This document shows, in pieces, positions 16,812 through 24,978 of a stretch of 64,000 nucleotides of DNA (positions are counted from its first letter, which is position 1; each line of letters opens with the position of its first letter). The stretch covers positions 1 to 64,000 of the forward strand of contig CAXBOO010000002.1 of NCBI GenBank assembly GCA_963977425.1, written 5' to 3'. The notes under the pieces are model-generated. The model was not told where the DNA came from. It did no database searches and worked only from the letters and a program-made list of their open reading frames with translations. The DNA comes from CAXBOO01 sp963977425 (GTDB taxonomy: Bacteria > Bacteroidota > Bacteroidia > Flavobacteriales_D > Luteibaculaceae). Position numbers and translations under genes: made by a program.

Positions 16812-17264
16812 ATGTACTCAAATAACAAAAAGCAAATTCTTAAAAAATTCATATTGGAATTTTTTACCCCTACTGGTAATAAAAGAAAAAATAGTGGCAA
16901 TGAGTTAAATTACCTTCATTCTACCTTAGATAGAGTGTTCATACAAAACTTCGGCTTTAATTTAGATAGAGCTATTGTTGCTACCACTTTTACTAAACTT
17001 GGTTTCCAAGTGTTCCAAATGAACAGCACATTTAATAGTGAAACGAAAAGAGTTGTTCCTTCAAAAGATGGGGAGTTTAATGATATGTCAACCAATGGCT
17101 CAAAAAGATTTGAGGCGCCCTTTACATATTTTGATATTAGTCCCGTAACTGTACGTCTTTTAATGAAAACGACAGCAAAACTTTCAGATAATACTAATGA
17201 GTCAAAAAAGATCGAAACACGTAATATGAAACAAAAAATTGAGGAGTTAAAAAAACGATTGTAA
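16812..17264 (+). CDS. Hypothetical basic protein
   Basis: 150 aa, lysine-rich, no signal peptide or membrane helix. The central part (FNLDRAIVATTFTKLGFQVFQ) looks folded; the C-terminus is a basic helix (MKQKIEELKKRL). Not recognised. The stop is followed by about 180 bp of non-coding DNA ending in an interspersed repeat copy. Confidence 0.6.
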   Translation: MYSNNKKQILKKFILEFFTPTGNKRKNSGNELNYLHSTLDRVFIQNFGFNLDRAIVATTFTKLGFQVFQMNSTFNSETKRVVPSKDGEFNDMSTNGSKRFEAPFTYFDISPVTVRLLMKTTAKLSDNTNESKKIETRNMKQKIEELKKRL

Positions 17265-17348
17265 CAACCTTACTGTATCAACACTAGAGTTTTCTTATGT
17301 GAAATTCTTAGAATTAACATTATATCCATCAAAAATGGGTTTCGAATA

Positions 17349-17430
17349 GGTTTTGAAGTAAATTACATCTACAAAACTAGCTTTTGGCTAAGGTTGTGGG
17401 GATTTGAAAGTTTGCAGCTTCGAATGTCCC
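17349..17430 (+). repeat. Interspersed repeat copy R3
   Basis: It contains AAGTAAATTACATCTACAAA, CTAAGGTTGTGGGGATTTG and CTTCGAATGTC in the same order as the copy at 10055-10190. The CCCGATAGCTATCGGG palindrome is missing. It ends just before the gene at 17448. Confidence 0.75.
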
Positions 17431-17447
17431 TTTACATACATTAAAAA

Positions 17448-18131
17448 ATGAAACTTAAATTATTTACTTTTTACACTGCTATATTAATGGCTACTTTTCA
17501 AATTAAAGGACAAGACAGCCTTCAAGTGTACACCATTGTTGATTCTATGCCTAACTTTCCTTACGGGATGATGGAATTTTATAAGTTTTTTGCTCAAAAC
17601 CTAGAATACCCTCAAGAAGCTTCCGACAGCAACATTCAAGGTAAAGTTTATGTTACTTTTGTTGTAGACTCACTAGGACAAGTTACTGAAAGTGGAATCC
17701 TCAAGGACATTGGAGGAGGTTGTGGACAAGAAGCGATAAACGTAATAAAATTAACCTCGGGAATATGGAATCCAGGAATTCACAAAGGAAAACGTGTAAA
17801 TGTTCGTATGAACTTGCCTATCACCTTTACTTGTTTGGATTGTGGAAAAGAAGATAGTGGATATAAAATATCAACTAGAACAAAAGACGACCCAAATTAT
17901 TACTACAATCTAGGTGTAGCGGAATTCAATGCTGGTCGACATATTATTGCGATTTTCTACTTTACAAATGCTCTAGAAAATAACCCCAAACATCTTGATG
18001 CGTTATACAACAGAGGTATTTCAAACTTTGAGATAGGTAAAATAAAAGCTGCATGCGAAGATTGGAATTTCGGTAAAAAAAATGGTGATAAAGATGTTCA
18101 AGAATTAATTGACAAGTATTGCAACAAATAA
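17448..18131 (+). CDS. Secreted TonB C-terminal domain protein with TPR repeats
   Basis: 227 aa. Signal peptide about residues 1-21. Residues 40-125 match the TonB C-terminal domain (NLEYPQEASDSNIQGKVYVTFVVD, then GQVTESGIL and LPITF). Residues 145-215 form about two TPR-like helical repeats (YYNLGVAEFNAGRHIIAIFYF, HLDALYNRGISNFEIGK). There is no N-terminal TonB anchor, so it is a periplasmic member of the family; its partner is unknown. The stop is followed by GTTGCCCAACATAG, the joint motif of this region. Confidence 0.8.
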   Translation: MKLKLFTFYTAILMATFQIKGQDSLQVYTIVDSMPNFPYGMMEFYKFFAQNLEYPQEASDSNIQGKVYVTFVVDSLGQVTESGILKDIGGGCGQEAINVIKLTSGIWNPGIHKGKRVNVRMNLPITFTCLDCGKEDSGYKISTRTKDDPNYYYNLGVAEFNAGRHIIAIFYFTNALENNPKHLDALYNRGISNFEIGKIKAACEDWNFGKKNGDKDVQELIDKYCNK

Positions 18132-18184
18132 AAACGTTGCCCAACATAGAACTAAGCTAAAAAAACAAAAGAAATTGAGTTTTA

Positions 18185-18302
18185 ACGCTTGTTCAACACC
18201 TGCTTTAAAGTAAATTACATCTACAAATCATCCCGATAGCTATCGGGATAAGGGCTAAGGTTGTTGAAACCTTCGAGTACTTCCTACTCCATTTAACCGA
18301 GC
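18185..18302 (+). repeat. Interspersed repeat copy R4
   Basis: It starts CGCTTGTTCAACACCTG and continues with the AAAGTAAATTACATCTACAAA core, the CCCGATAGCTATCGGG palindrome and GGCTAAGGTTGTTG. It ends in TAACCGAGC, matching copy R1 at 10055-10190. Confidence 0.8.
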
Positions 18303-18335
18303 TCTTGTGCTTCATTATGACCAACCACTAAGCAA

Positions 18336-19052
18336 ATGATAAAATTCTTTCGAAAAATACGCTACGACCTTATGGAAAAAAACAAAACGAAAAAGTATCT
18401 GAGTTATGCATTCGGAGAAATAGTTCTCGTTGTTATCGGAATATTGATTGCGCTTTCTATCAATAATTGGAATCAAAAAAGAATCTTAAAAAATGACGCT
18501 GATACAATCTTGTTTAATATCAAGTATGATTTGATTCAAGACATGAAGTTCTTTAAGAAGATAAGTGATCTGCTTTCAGAAAGAGGCCGTATAATAGATC
18601 TAGGAGCAAAAGGAAATTTCGAAAATGATACTCTATTAGTCAAAATTGGCAACTTAATAACGGTAAATTATGACTCTAGAGAATTTCAAAAATCCATGAT
18701 TACTTTGACCAATTCAGGCAACATAAACTTAATTGATGATCAAAAACTTATAGCTCGAATTCAAGACTATTATACTAATTTGTGTGACCGATATAATAAC
18801 CATGCAGATTACCAAAAAGAGTTCAATATTCAAAACATAGAAGGTCCCCTACTCCATAAGTTAGTCCTGGAACCTAGTGGCAAAAACAGTGTAGCATCCT
18901 TAAGAAAGGAAATTGATTCCGGAAATTTGATCTCAATTATTAATTGGCAAAACCTTTTTTATAAAAACCTAAATGTCATTGTTCAAGATTGTATTAATGA
19001 AGCATCAGAAATTCAACTCTTAATAGGTGAATACGAAAAAACGAAAGGCTAA
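18336..19052 (+). CDS. DUF6090 family membrane-anchored protein (second copy)
   Basis: 238 aa with the same leader as the 11614 gene (MIKFFRKIRYDLMEKNKT), a helix at about 26-43 (GEIVLVVIGILIALSINNW), then a charged helical domain that has diverged from its paralogue. The first 55 or so bases are almost identical to those of the other copy while the rest is not. Function unknown. A repeat copy lies immediately upstream and another downstream. Confidence 0.8.
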   Translation: MIKFFRKIRYDLMEKNKTKKYLSYAFGEIVLVVIGILIALSINNWNQKRILKNDADTILFNIKYDLIQDMKFFKKISDLLSERGRIIDLGAKGNFENDTLLVKIGNLITVNYDSREFQKSMITLTNSGNINLIDDQKLIARIQDYYTNLCDRYNNHADYQKEFNIQNIEGPLLHKLVLEPSGKNSVASLRKEIDSGNLISIINWQNLFYKNLNVIVQDCINEASEIQLLIGEYEKTKG

Positions 19053-19105
19053 TAGTAGCTATAAACCATGTTTATATTCTGGGCAACTAAAATTTCCTTC
19101 ACCCC

Positions 19106-19163
19106 TTACCTAGTATTTATCTTAAATTACATCTACAAAACATCCCGATAACTATCGGGATTA
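19106..19163 (+). repeat. Interspersed repeat copy R5 (partial)
   Basis: It carries TTAAATTACATCTACAAAAC followed by CCCGATAACTATCGGG, one base off the palindrome in other copies. It ends ten bases before the start codon of the GNAT gene, so it forms that gene's leader. Confidence 0.75.
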
Positions 19164-19173
19164 TACATAAACA

Positions 19174-19626
19174 ATGAATTTTAGAAAAGCCACAAAAAAT
19201 GATCTTTCAATCATTGTAGAAATGATGGCTGATGATGCGCTTGGAAAAACCAGAGAAAATTTTCAAACACCACTACCAAGTGAATACCTGGATGCCTTTG
19301 AAATTATAAATGCAGACCAAAATCAAGAACTGATTGTTGTTGAAAACGAAAACGCTGAAATTATCGGAACTTTGCAATTATCATTTATCCAATACTTGAC
19401 GTATCGCGGCGGCATTAGAGCACAAATAGAAGCCGTTAGAATACGAAAAGACCAACGAGGACTTGGAATTGGTAAAACAATGTTTAACTGGGCGATAAAT
19501 AGAGCAAAAGAGCGAAATGCTCATTTACTGCAACTAACATCTGACAAAAAAAGACCTAAAGCAATCAAATTTTATACCGATTTGGGGTTCAAAGCAACCC
19601 ACGAAGGAATGAAAATGCACTTATAA
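19174..19626 (+). CDS. GNAT family N-acetyltransferase
   Basis: 150 aa, the full GNAT fold. Motif A with the acetyl-CoA pyrophosphate loop is at about 90-110 (IEAVRIRKDQRGLGIGKTMF), and motif B includes AIKFYTDLGFKATHEGMK near the C-terminus. It transfers acetyl from acetyl-CoA to an amine; the substrate is unknown. A single gene bracketed by interspersed repeat copies R5 and R6. Confidence 0.88.
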   Translation: MNFRKATKNDLSIIVEMMADDALGKTRENFQTPLPSEYLDAFEIINADQNQELIVVENENAEIIGTLQLSFIQYLTYRGGIRAQIEAVRIRKDQRGLGIGKTMFNWAINRAKERNAHLLQLTSDKKRPKAIKFYTDLGFKATHEGMKMHL

Positions 19627-19701
19627 TTATAAAGCCCATTGACAACAACGGCCTACATCGCATTTCTAATTATCGCATTTATAGTTATCGGTAAAGTTTC
19701 A

Positions 19702-19814
19702 GCCAACGCTTGTTTGATATCTGTTATAAAGTAAATTACATCTACAAACATTCTATTAAATATCGGGACTACACCTGTGTTTATTGAGATTTGAAAGTTT
19801 GTTGCTTAGAAGTG
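19702..19814 (+). repeat. Interspersed repeat copy R6
   Basis: It starts GCCAACGCTTGTTTGATATC and continues AAAGTAAATTACATCTACAAA, a degraded palindrome (TATCGGGA) and GATTTGAAAGTTTGTTGCTT. Its right end overlaps the last codons of the minus-strand porin gene ending at 19806. Confidence 0.7.
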
Positions 19815-21005
19815 CAATTCAAACTGCATTCTGTATACTAACCGGTCATCTTTACCTGCTAAATCGAGATAAGAAATATCGGTTTGATATTTGAGTTTGT
19901 GGCCAACCAAAAACTTAGAAAGTCCAAACGTGTAATGGGTTTCATTATTTACTACAGTCTCTTTTGCGTCAACAAAAGTATATCGTCCTGAAACCTCCCA
20001 GTTGTTTTCAAACAAATACCCCATTTGGAAGTTGTATGCTTCACCAGTATATACTTTCCCAATCACATCAGAATTGAAAGGGTCGATGATTACTTCTTTG
20101 TCTGCGGAACGTTTGGCATACTCAAACATCATGGAATAGCCCTTGTATTTGAAAACCACATCAGCAAAAACTCTTTTCGTTGAGAAAGTCATGTAATCTC
20201 CTTCTGAATTGGTAAAGAAGTCACCCAACTGATCTCTTGAACGGAAAGTACGATCGTTGAATGCAAAGGCACCTGCAAAGGCAATTTTTGGTGTTTCTTC
20301 TCTTTTCAAATCACCTGATGAATAATCTCCTTTAGATGAAAAGGCACCCAATGGCAACCATTCTAATTTTCCAATGTATTGGTAACCTCCAACTGGGTTT
20401 CCTATGGTCAGATTACGTCCTTCTCCTTGGGTAACAGAAACGATTGGTCTAATAATATGCTTACCAAGAGTGAACTTATAGCGCAACTGAAGTCCCAAAT
20501 CACGATCGGCGTTAAATCGACTGTTCAATCTAGATCGATCGACAAATTGAAGGTTAGCGGAAGAAACAATACGTTCGCGGTTACCCGGCAATTTCGTTTG
20601 ACCAAACCAAAGGTCCAAGTTTTTTACAATTTCGTATTTCACTACGGCATCCAACACAAGACCCGGAGTATTTTTGGTTTCCGATGATACAACAGCTAGA
20701 TCTCTGTTTGACAAAGCCAACTCCACTTTATATTGCAAGCGAGGAGAAAAGGCAAAACCTTTCATTTTAATTCTCGAACGACGGATTAAAAAGTTACTTG
20801 AGTGATTCGAAACATTTGACAGATCATCATTAACAACATCCCATTCGTTTACCATTAAGGTTTGAAAACGAAAACCTAGGTTCATAGAAAAGGTTGATCC
20901 TGGATCTGTAATGTCAATCCCTTTACCAAATTCGTTTACTGTAACCTGCGCATTTACAGATATCAGGGTCAATGCAAATAAAGAAATGGTCAATAATATT
21001 CTCAT
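19806..21005 (-). CDS. Phosphate-selective porin O/P family protein
   Basis: 399 aa from the ATG at 21005, which begins a signal peptide (MRILLTISLFALTLISVNAQ); a longer frame would need a TTG at 21029 and would spoil the signal. The mature part has porin O/P features: FSMNLGFRFQTLM, RRSRIKMKGFAFSPRLQYKVELALSN, a long run of amphipathic beta strands and a terminal aromatic (MQFELHF). It should form an outer-membrane barrel channel, perhaps for anions such as phosphate. It marks the right border of the small-gene region and is the first minus-strand gene after it. Confidence 0.88.
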   Translation of the reverse strand: MRILLTISLFALTLISVNAQVTVNEFGKGIDITDPGSTFSMNLGFRFQTLMVNEWDVVNDDLSNVSNHSSNFLIRRSRIKMKGFAFSPRLQYKVELALSNRDLAVVSSETKNTPGLVLDAVVKYEIVKNLDLWFGQTKLPGNRERIVSSANLQFVDRSRLNSRFNADRDLGLQLRYKFTLGKHIIRPIVSVTQGEGRNLTIGNPVGGYQYIGKLEWLPLGAFSSKGDYSSGDLKREETPKIAFAGAFAFNDRTFRSRDQLGDFFTNSEGDYMTFSTKRVFADVVFKYKGYSMMFEYAKRSADKEVIIDPFNSDVIGKVYTGEAYNFQMGYLFENNWEVSGRYTFVDAKETVVNNETHYTFGLSKFLVGHKLKYQTDISYLDLAGKDDRLVYRMQFELHF

Positions 21006-21325
21006 CTTTTTCGACTTTTGTCGCTGCAAATTTTTTCATTTAATATTCAGTAAACAATTATTTAAGCACAACATAATGTTTTGTTAACATTGGGATTAAA
21101 CTAAAACATACAATTCATGTTATAAAAGCCCTCAAAAAAGCAATACAATCGCAACTTACTCTAAGAGCATTTGAATGATTTTTTGTTGAATACACAAATT
21201 CTACTTTCTTATTTTTCTTCAACCAACTTCACGAATCATTCATTTATTACACTATCTTATTACTCTAACAATGACGGAAATAGCTAATAACAAACACAAA
21301 CTATTACCTCTATAAGATACTACAG
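21006..21325. other. Divergent non-coding region
   Basis: 320 bp between the porin (leftward) and a barrel protein (rightward), rich in A+T. Promoters for both should lie here. I see no clear operator, repeat or RNA structure. Confidence 0.4.
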
Positions 21326-22411
21326 ATGGATATTTTCAGAACATTTGATCACTTTACAAAAGTTTTTATTTCAGGAATCTTAGTTCTTGTTTTTTCTAAC
21401 GCTTTTTCACAAAGCCCCCCTCCTTACACTGTTGACTTTTTAAATGGTATTGCAACACCAATTGGTGAGTTTAATAACTTTTCAGAACCGGGATTTAAAA
21501 GCGGAATAGGTATTAGCAAACAGTTTTGCAACAAACTTTCTTTAGGGATAAATACAGATTATACGGCTTTTTCCGTAAAAAATTCGCTAGGTACTTTTAA
21601 CGAAAAATGGAACTACACTAGTCTTAGTGTTGGACCACAGTACAAGATAAATTTTAAAAATACGTTTGCACAGCTCTATGGCCGCTTTGGAATGTCGTTT
21701 ATCAACACACCTTCTAATACAGAATATTACCCTCAAACCAATTTAATAACCACCCAATTTCAAGCGTACGAGTCGAATGCTTTATACACCCGATTTGGAT
21801 TAAATTTAGGGGTAGAAATATGTGAAGGCTTAAGCTTTATGATTTCGGCAGATTATTCTACACATCTTTACAGCAACATCAACTACCAATCGCGCAATTT
21901 ATCATCAGCTATAGATGCAAAAGGTCAATTAGACCCTGACTTAGCAAGCGCTATTGCTTTCGAAAATCGAAATTTTTCATTGACATCTTTCAATATTAAT
22001 TTTGGTATGCGCATAGCCTTGAACAAAAGGCAAAACAAAGCTGGCACTAGAGCTACAGATTACAACTCGAGTAGAAGCAATAAAAATGGTTCAAAAAGTC
22101 CTGACGCTACCGATTACAACTCAAGCAGAAGCAACAAATCTGAAGATTCTGGTGTAATTGACAATAACAATGGCGGTAATAATGATGATGACAAGGGCAC
22201 AAAAGCCACTGACTACAACTCGAGTAGAAGCAATAAAAATGGTTCAAAAAGTCCTGACGCTACTGATTACAACTCAAGCAGAAGCAACAAATCTGAAGAC
22301 TCTGGTGTAATTGACAATAACAATGGCGGTAATAATGATGATGACAAGGGCACAAAAGCCACTGACTACAACTCGAGTAGAAGCAATAAAAACACCAATA
22401 AGCCTAATTGA
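21326..22411 (+). CDS. Outer-membrane barrel protein with ATDYNSSRSN tail repeats
   Basis: 361 aa. N-terminal signal (to about residue 29, NAFSQ), then an OmpA-like beta-barrel of about 210 residues ending NINFGMRIAL. The last 120 residues hold five copies of ATDYNSSRSNK separated by two alternating linkers (NGSKSPD and SEDSGVIDNNNGGNNDDDKGTK). At DNA level two nearly identical 153-bp units start at about 22058 and 22211, with a partial third at 22364. A paralogue with the same motif but a different linker is at 26757. The tail is polar and low-complexity, probably exposed; function unknown. Confidence 0.8.
   Translation: MDIFRTFDHFTKVFISGILVLVFSNAFSQSPPPYTVDFLNGIATPIGEFNNFSEPGFKSGIGISKQFCNKLSLGINTDYTAFSVKNSLGTFNEKWNYTSLSVGPQYKINFKNTFAQLYGRFGMSFINTPSNTEYYPQTNLITTQFQAYESNALYTRFGLNLGVEICEGLSFMISADYSTHLYSNINYQSRNLSSAIDAKGQLDPDLASAIAFENRNFSLTSFNINFGMRIALNKRQNKAGTRATDYNSSRSNKNGSKSPDATDYNSSRSNKSEDSGVIDNNNGGNNDDDKGTKATDYNSSRSNKNGSKSPDATDYNSSRSNKSEDSGVIDNNNGGNNDDDKGTKATDYNSSRSNKNTNKPN
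22058..22396 (+). repeat. Tandem coding repeat, 153-bp period
   Basis: The repeat begins with the codons for TDYNSSRSNK at 22058, 22211 and 22364. Units differ by only a few silent changes, which indicates recent duplication or gene conversion. Confidence 0.9.
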
Positions 22412-22506
22412 TTATGAAACCTATTGCACATTTATGATTTGCCTTTTGGATTAGTCAATTAATCCTGACATCAATGCGCCCTTTTTACTCGCATATTACC
22501 TATGGC

Positions 22507-22698
22507 TTAAATTAACTGAAGCCAATTAATGATGTTGTGCAAATGTTGCTTTCCATAAAGCGATTCAAACTTTTTGGTTTCTGCATTTTGATAATCCAAA
22601 TAGACGACCAATCGGGTTTTGGCAAACTCTGGGGTTAAACTGATTTTACAATCGTTAACTATGCAGCTTTTCCACTGCTCAAATGTTTGTGGAATCAT
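22507..22698 (-). CDS. Small hypothetical protein
   Basis: 63 aa. The product starts MIPQTFEQWKSCIVNDCKIS and ends in a tryptophan-containing helix (HLHNIINWLQLI). Its composition is that of a real small soluble protein, and it resembles a small family that I have seen in Bacteroidota without a name. ATG at 22698. It stands alone on the minus strand; no function can be given. Confidence 0.55.
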   Translation of the reverse strand: MIPQTFEQWKSCIVNDCKISLTPEFAKTRLVVYLDYQNAETKKFESLYGKQHLHNIINWLQLI

Positions 22699-22989
22699 AT
22701 TATCTGAACTTCAATAATTAGAACCTATTTAACTTAAATCAACACTCCCTACTGCACTAAAAAACTCGCTTCTAATGGCAGGATCTTCAAAGGCACCACA
22801 ATACTGGCTAATGGAATTTGCAAATACTGCAAACAAAGTTCTACTATACTTTAACTACGACATAAATGTATCATAATGATTATCTATTATAAAATCTAGA
22901 TACAACAAACTTCCTATAGAATTTCAATCAATTCGATTTTATCGTTTGTTTTCTTTTAATTTCAAAACAATGATAATTTTAAGAAATTC

Positions 22990-23310
22990 ATGATAGCCAA
23001 AACGCCAAATACCCCCTATTACGCAGTCATTTTCACCTCATTTAGAACCGATGTAGACGACAATTATTCGGAGATAGCTAACAAAATGGTGGAATTGGCC
23101 AAAGAACAAGATGGGTTTTTAGGCATAGAATTCGCCAGAAACGAAATTGGCATTACCGTTTCGTATTGGAGAGATTTAGAGTCGATAAAACAGTGGAAAA
23201 TGAACACCGACCATACCGTAGCCAGAGACAAAGGACGTAAAGATTGGTACAGTGCTTTCAAAACACGCATAGCCAAAGTAGAAAGAGATTATGGTTTTGA
23301 AAAAGAATAA
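22990..23310 (+). CDS. Antibiotic biosynthesis monooxygenase (ABM) domain protein
   Basis: 106 aa, a single ferredoxin-like ABM domain: YYAVIFTSFRTD, then MVELAKEQDGFLGIEFAR and SYWRDLESIKQWKMNTDH, with the W and H pattern of the family. Members are small dimeric oxygenases or heme/quinone-related proteins; the substrate is unknown. ATG at 22990. The 290 bp upstream show no other gene. Confidence 0.85.
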   Translation: MIAKTPNTPYYAVIFTSFRTDVDDNYSEIANKMVELAKEQDGFLGIEFARNEIGITVSYWRDLESIKQWKMNTDHTVARDKGRKDWYSAFKTRIAKVERDYGFEKE

Positions 23311-23552
23311 AGCCATAAATCATATTTATTAGCCAAAGTCTAAGTGCAAATTCAACACACATCATAAGCCTACCTTGTAGGACTGAAATTCGCAATACTG
23401 AACTCTACTCTTTTGTGCTATTCGGACTATCTAAATTTAAGTGACCATATTCAAATGATTCATTTTTTATAATGATACTTACTGAAGGTGGAGCGTGTTT
23501 TTTTGTTTGAGTTTTTCAGTTTAATTTGTCATTCAAAATACAATCATCTATT

Positions 23553-23723
23553 GTGAAAAAGTCAACTTTCGTAATCGTACTTAGTATTGGAATATTGAGC
23601 ATACTTTTTGGTGCTTATGGATATTTAAAAGGCTCCGATGCATTCAGTATCTATTCAAGTGTGTTTTTGGGAATCGTTTTAATAGGCAGCATCATCATCG
23701 AGAAAAAAAACACCAAAAACTGA
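23553..23723 (+). CDS. Small two-helix membrane protein
   Basis: 56 aa from a GTG at 23553, giving M-K-K-S-T-F followed by two hydrophobic helices (about residues 6-22 and 32-48) and a basic end. A TTG 27 bases further upstream is possible but would add a less plausible N-terminus. Family not recognised. Confidence 0.45.
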   Translation: MKKSTFVIVLSIGILSILFGAYGYLKGSDAFSIYSSVFLGIVLIGSIIIEKKNTKN

Positions 23724-23871
23724 CCTTATCTCAATAATAATTAACTTGATAGCACCTAAACATGCATTAACTAGACTTTTACTAAACAGACAAAAACAAC
23801 ATAGCAGTTTTTCTTAAAGGCAATTTATTTTTGTCAATAAACATGATGGCCTTAAAGTTTCGGAAATTTTG

Positions 23872-23895
23872 AACGCTAAATATTAGGCGTTTTTA
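23872..23895 (+). terminator. Probable intrinsic terminator
   Basis: AACGCTAA and TTAGGCGTT form an eight-pair stem with one bulged G and a three-base loop, followed by a T-run. It would end transcripts from the small membrane-protein gene at 23553 before the next gene. Confidence 0.5.
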
Positions 23896-23916
23896 TTATA
23901 AAATATTCAACTTAAA

Positions 23917-24336
23917 ATGACATTTACATACTCCATTTGCCATCCCGACAAACAAGATATTGAATACAAGTTAAATCCCATTTCTGGTCGTGAAATATTA
24001 GAGATAGCCGAACAATATCCATGGAAAGAAAAGTTGTCGCTGATGAGTTCAATGAATGAAGATGCCATTCATTATAGTCCATCATTGAATTTCACCTGCA
24101 TAGAAAATGAATGGAGTTTCGGTTTAACCGCCGACACCAACAATGATGATGAATTGACATTTTCATTGTGGTACAATCGTTCCAAAAAAGTCAATATTCT
24201 TTTTGGCCTTTTAGGTAGCTCGCATAAAATGACCGTTGATGATTTTTGGTCATTGGATTTAGAAAATTCATTACTGTATTTGAAACACTTTGTAAAAGGT
24301 AATTACGCTTTGGTTGAAGCATTGTACAAATCGTAA
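23917..24336 (+). CDS. Hypothetical cytoplasmic protein
   Basis: 139 aa, no signal or membrane segment. Tryptophan-rich middle (NEWSFGLTADTN, TFSLWYNRS) and a helical end (SLLYLKHFVKGNYALVEALYKS). The family is not recognised. It has its own upstream terminator, so it is probably a single-gene unit or co-transcribed with the secreted-protein gene 44 bp downstream. Confidence 0.65.
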   Translation: MTFTYSICHPDKQDIEYKLNPISGREILEIAEQYPWKEKLSLMSSMNEDAIHYSPSLNFTCIENEWSFGLTADTNNDDELTFSLWYNRSKKVNILFGLLGSSHKMTVDDFWSLDLENSLLYLKHFVKGNYALVEALYKS

Positions 24337-24380
24337 CTATTACTACTTTCATATTTCTTACAACCCACTAACATTACAAC

Positions 24381-24953
24381 ATGAAAGTATGTTTTGCATT
24401 GCTCTGTTTCGCACTATTCAATGGCAATGTTTTGATGGCACAAACCGAAAACGGTCCTACATCTGAACATCCATTTGGCAAACCAAATCCGAATGCACCA
24501 AAAGAAATATCCGATTACCAACCCTTAATAGGTTTATGCGATTGCTCATCTTACAGAAAAGGGAAAGACAACAATTGGCTGCCACCCATTGCCATGACTT
24601 GGGAATTTAAATACATCATGAACGGCATGGCCGTGCAAGATGAAACTCTGAAAGCAGACAGCATACATACTGGAAGCATAAGACAATTCAATGCCGATAG
24701 CAACACATGGTATGTACATTATTACACTACAGCCGTTGCAAGTCCTAGTTTAAAAACATGGAAAGGCGGAACCGTAAACAATAACATTGTTTTGTACACC
24801 GATCAACCATCGCCAAACGGTTTAGAAGGCTTCTATAAAATCACATTTTCCGATATCAGCGAAGACGGTTTCAATTGGCTAGGCGCTTGGGTTAATAAAG
24901 ATGAATCCATCGTTTTTCCTACATGGAAAATTGAATGCAAAAAACGGAAATAG
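24381..24953 (+). CDS. Secreted DUF1579-like protein
   Basis: 190 aa with a signal peptide (to about residue 20, MAQ). The body resembles DUF1579-type lipocalin-like proteins: DYQPLIGLCDCSS, AMTWEFKYIMNGMAVQDE, IRQFNADSNTWYVHYY, WKGGTVNNNIVLYTD, and WLGAWVNKD near the end. This family is usually of unknown function. It ends 25 nt before the ctlX start, which suggests a shared transcript. Confidence 0.6.
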   Translation: MKVCFALLCFALFNGNVLMAQTENGPTSEHPFGKPNPNAPKEISDYQPLIGLCDCSSYRKGKDNNWLPPIAMTWEFKYIMNGMAVQDETLKADSIHTGSIRQFNADSNTWYVHYYTTAVASPSLKTWKGGTVNNNIVLYTDQPSPNGLEGFYKITFSDISEDGFNWLGAWVNKDESIVFPTWKIECKKRK

Positions 24954-24978
24954 CCTTTTATTTCTGAAATTGAACAAC

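Noticed and set aside
19806..21029. Longer porin frame starting at TTG 21029
   Set aside because: It would put a charged segment before the signal peptide; ATG at 21005 gives a normal signal.
22449..22467. Terminator hairpin after the first barrel gene (GGATTA/TAATCC)
   Set aside because: Stem of six pairs without a following T-run; too weak to call.
22774..22875. Short plus-strand frame of about 34 aa
   Set aside because: No recognisable features and too short to support; the stretch is treated as non-coding.
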